A DNA stretch of 64,000 nt from CBDBBY01 sp965205055 (GTDB lineage Bacteria > Pseudomonadota > Alphaproteobacteria > Rhodobacterales > Rhodobacteraceae): positions 682,001-746,000 of the forward strand of contig OZ242030.1 in the NCBI GenBank assembly GCA_965205055.1, in the 5' to 3' direction. The notes below the pieces were generated by a model, which was given only the letters and a program-made list of their open reading frames with translations, was not told where the DNA came from and ran no database searches. Positions 62,368 through 64,000 of the stretch are shown here, piece after piece; position 1 is the stretch's first letter, and each line of letters opens with the position of its first letter. The position numbers were made by a program, and so were the translations under genes.

Positions 62368-63077
62368 GCCCCCGCCTTGTCTGCCACCGCGGTGCCAGCC
62401 TGATCGCGCCCGAGAACACGTTTGCTGCGGCTGATGCTGCCCTTGATCGCGGCGCGCACATGATTGAGCTCGACGTTCGGGAAAGCGCGGATGGTGTGCT
62501 TTACGTCATGCACGACCAAACGCTTGACCGCACGACCGATGGGGCAGGCCCAATCCAATATCGCACGGCGAATGAGATTGATGCGTTGGATGCTGGCCGT
62601 TGGTTCGCGCCAGAGTTTGAAGGACAGCGGGTCCCGCGCCTCGATGCTTATCTGGATCATTTGCGTCAACGTGCAGCCGGCGCATATGTCGAAATCAAAT
62701 GGTGTGACGCGACGCGATGTGCGGCCATCCTGCGAGAAACAGAGATGTTGGATGCGTCATTCACCTTTTCCTTTAAACCCGAGATGCGTACAGCGATGCG
62801 CGCCGCCGCGCCGGATCTGCGTCAGATGATCACGTTGTCGATGGCCCGCAACGTATCGGTCGCGCGCAGCCTCTTTGGGGCCGACCTGGTCGAGATCGAG
62901 GCCTCGGAATGCACCGAAGGCGTCATTTCCGCCGCCCGCGCCTGCGGGTTGGACGTCATGGGATATACCGAAGCGGCTGACCCGGACATTTTTCGCCGAT
63001 ATCGCGACTTCGGGCTGGATTTCATCAATCATGATCACCTCAAGACGGCACTTGAGGTCTTGGGAGAACCGCTATGA
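62364..63077 (+). CDS. ugpQ: Glycerophosphodiester phosphodiesterase (UgpQ-like)
   Basis: This cytoplasmic enzyme splits glycerophosphodiesters into glycerol 3-phosphate and an alcohol. The 237 residues show VCHRGASLIAPENTFAAADA (catalytic His and Glu), ELDVRESADGVLYVMHD and TLDRTTDGAG, the GDPD signature. No signal peptide is present. The gene overlaps its neighbours by ATGA at both ends, so translation is coupled. Its place next to an ABC uptake system resembles ugpBAEC-Q. Confidence 0.9.
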   Translation: MSPRLVCHRGASLIAPENTFAAADAALDRGAHMIELDVRESADGVLYVMHDQTLDRTTDGAGPIQYRTANEIDALDAGRWFAPEFEGQRVPRLDAYLDHLRQRAAGAYVEIKWCDATRCAAILRETEMLDASFTFSFKPEMRTAMRAAAPDLRQMITLSMARNVSVARSLFGADLVEIEASECTEGVISAARACGLDVMGYTEAADPDIFRRYRDFGLDFINHDHLKTALEVLGEPL

Positions 63078-63940
63078 AATGCGTCAGCTATAACATCCAA
63101 TATGGTCTGGGCGCCGATGGGGTTTAAGACCTGCCGCGCATCGCTGGCGACGTCGCGGATGCAGATGTCATTGCGCTTCAAGAAGTCGACCGGTTCTGGG
63201 CGCGCAGCGGTTTGGTGGACAGCCCGGCCGTTCTGTCCGAACAATTGCCCGACCACTACTGGGTCTATGGGGCAAATCTGGATATGGAGGCCAGCGTTCG
63301 CGCGGGCGGGCGCGTTGTCCACCGCCGCAAGCAGTTTGGAACAATGATCCTTAGCCGCTGGCCGATTGTGTCATCGCGCAACTTCCCTTTGCCCAAATGG
63401 GGTGATCGCCAGCACCACTCAATCCAACAAGGGCTGCTTGAGGCGGTCATCGAAACGCCGCTTGGGCCCATTCGGTTTTATTCTGTGCACCTCAGCCGTC
63501 TTTGTGCCGCAACGCGAATGCCGCAGGTCGACCATGTGTTGAATGTCATCGGGACTGCTCCGCTGGAAGGCGGGGCTTGGTGCGGTGGGCATCCCGACCC
63601 CACTTCAGGTTGGGTGGAAGAAGAGGAACCCCCCATGCCAGATGACGTGGTCGTCATGGGCGATATGAACTTTGGCCCGGGCGGGCCAGAATATGATCGC
63701 TTGATCGGAGGCTTTGCCCCGGGCTACGGGCGATTGACAAACCGCCGCGGGCTCTTGGATGCCTGGGTACTGGCCGGGCACGAAGAGGCAAGCGGCGCAA
63801 CGCATCCAAACGCAAACCTGCGTATCGACCATTGCTTTGTCTCATCATCGCTCGCCGACCGCGTGTCCGGAGCCTGGGTCGATCAAGAGGCCAAGGGATC
63901 CGACCATTGGCCTGTATGGGTGAGCCTTGACACTTTTTGA
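63074..63940 (+). pseudogene. Second EEP-family hydrolase with an early in-frame stop codon
   Basis: From ATG 63074 the frame begins KCVSYNIQYGLGADGV and hits TAA at 63125-63127 (codon 18). After it the same frame continues without a break to 63940 with the EEP motifs VIALQEVDRFW, VVVMGDMNFGPGG, LRIDHCFVSSS and GSDHWPVWVSL. Only one base separates it from an intact gene (for example TAC/TAT to TAA). The active-site Asn of the YNIQYG motif lies before the stop, so restart at a later codon would lose it. It is either a recent pseudogene, read through, or a sequencing error. Confidence 0.8.
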
Positions 63941-64000
63941 CCCCGAACTGGAGGCAAGAGCCAATCCAGTTCTGCGAAATTGCCAGCAACTGTTCTCAAG

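Noticed and set aside
1..64000. CRISPR array, rRNA genes, integrase with attachment sites
   Set aside because: No regularly spaced short repeats, no rRNA-like sequence and no integrase were seen on either strand.

Overview
The window looks like part of the chromosome of an alphaproteobacterium, most like the Rhodobacterales. This rests on gene order: trkA-ntrX-ntrY-ntrC-ntrB divergent from ispDF-pgpA-pncC, an ATP synthase zeta-type gene beside purB, a DUF192/cold-shock/pdxH/fabI block, a B12-dependent NrdJ, a bpt-type aminoacyl transferase, and several DUF families typical of that group (DUF1476, DUF2852, DUF1638). The species cannot be named from the sequence. The many IS fragments and broken genes suggest a genome with past IS activity that is now decaying.

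Layout. 0-7 kb (minus strand): potassium uptake TrkA and the nitrogen two-component systems NtrYX and NtrBC. 7.3-10.8 kb: ispDF-pgpA-pncC, then an ammonium transporter. 11-17.4 kb: an MttB-family methyltransferase divergent from guaA, a DMT exporter, a P-loop ATPase and metA. 17.4-20.9 kb: IS630 and IS1595 wreckage around a DUF2852 gene. 20.9-32.8 kb: bpt, a TRAP transporter (dctMQP), ilvI-ilvH and nrdJ. 34-39.4 kb: tRNA-Pro, DUF192, a double cold-shock protein, pdxH, fabI, gpt, purB and the zeta subunit.

39.4-46.6 kb is an accessory island that breaks the usual zeta-purC neighbourhood. It holds a frameshifted Abi-family gene, an intact XRE/ImmA-IrrE plus PIN two-gene module with its own promoter and palindrome, a broken second PIN-like toxin, repeated IS ends, a chimeric transposase ORF, purC, a DUF3800 fragment and a PPOX-type protein between two inverted IS630 tails. 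46.6-49.2 kb: DUF1638, a corrinoid protein and a homocysteine methyltransferase, which together with the distant MttB-family gene suggest corrinoid-dependent demethylation of methylated amines. 49.3-56.4 kb: sufE, a lipoprotein, rnd, dtd, two tRNAs, an MBL hydrolase, an orphan histidine kinase and ndk.

56.9-63.9 kb is a tightly coupled operon: solute-binding protein, two permeases, ABC ATPase, an EEP-type phosphohydrolase, a glycerophosphodiester phosphodiesterase and a second EEP gene with an early stop codon. By eye its codon texture differs from the rest. It probably imports and cleaves a phosphodiester compound.

The most interesting items are the ImmA/PIN module in its defence-type island, the ABC/EEP/GDPD operon, and the loss of the GAFTGA loop from both NtrC and NtrX.
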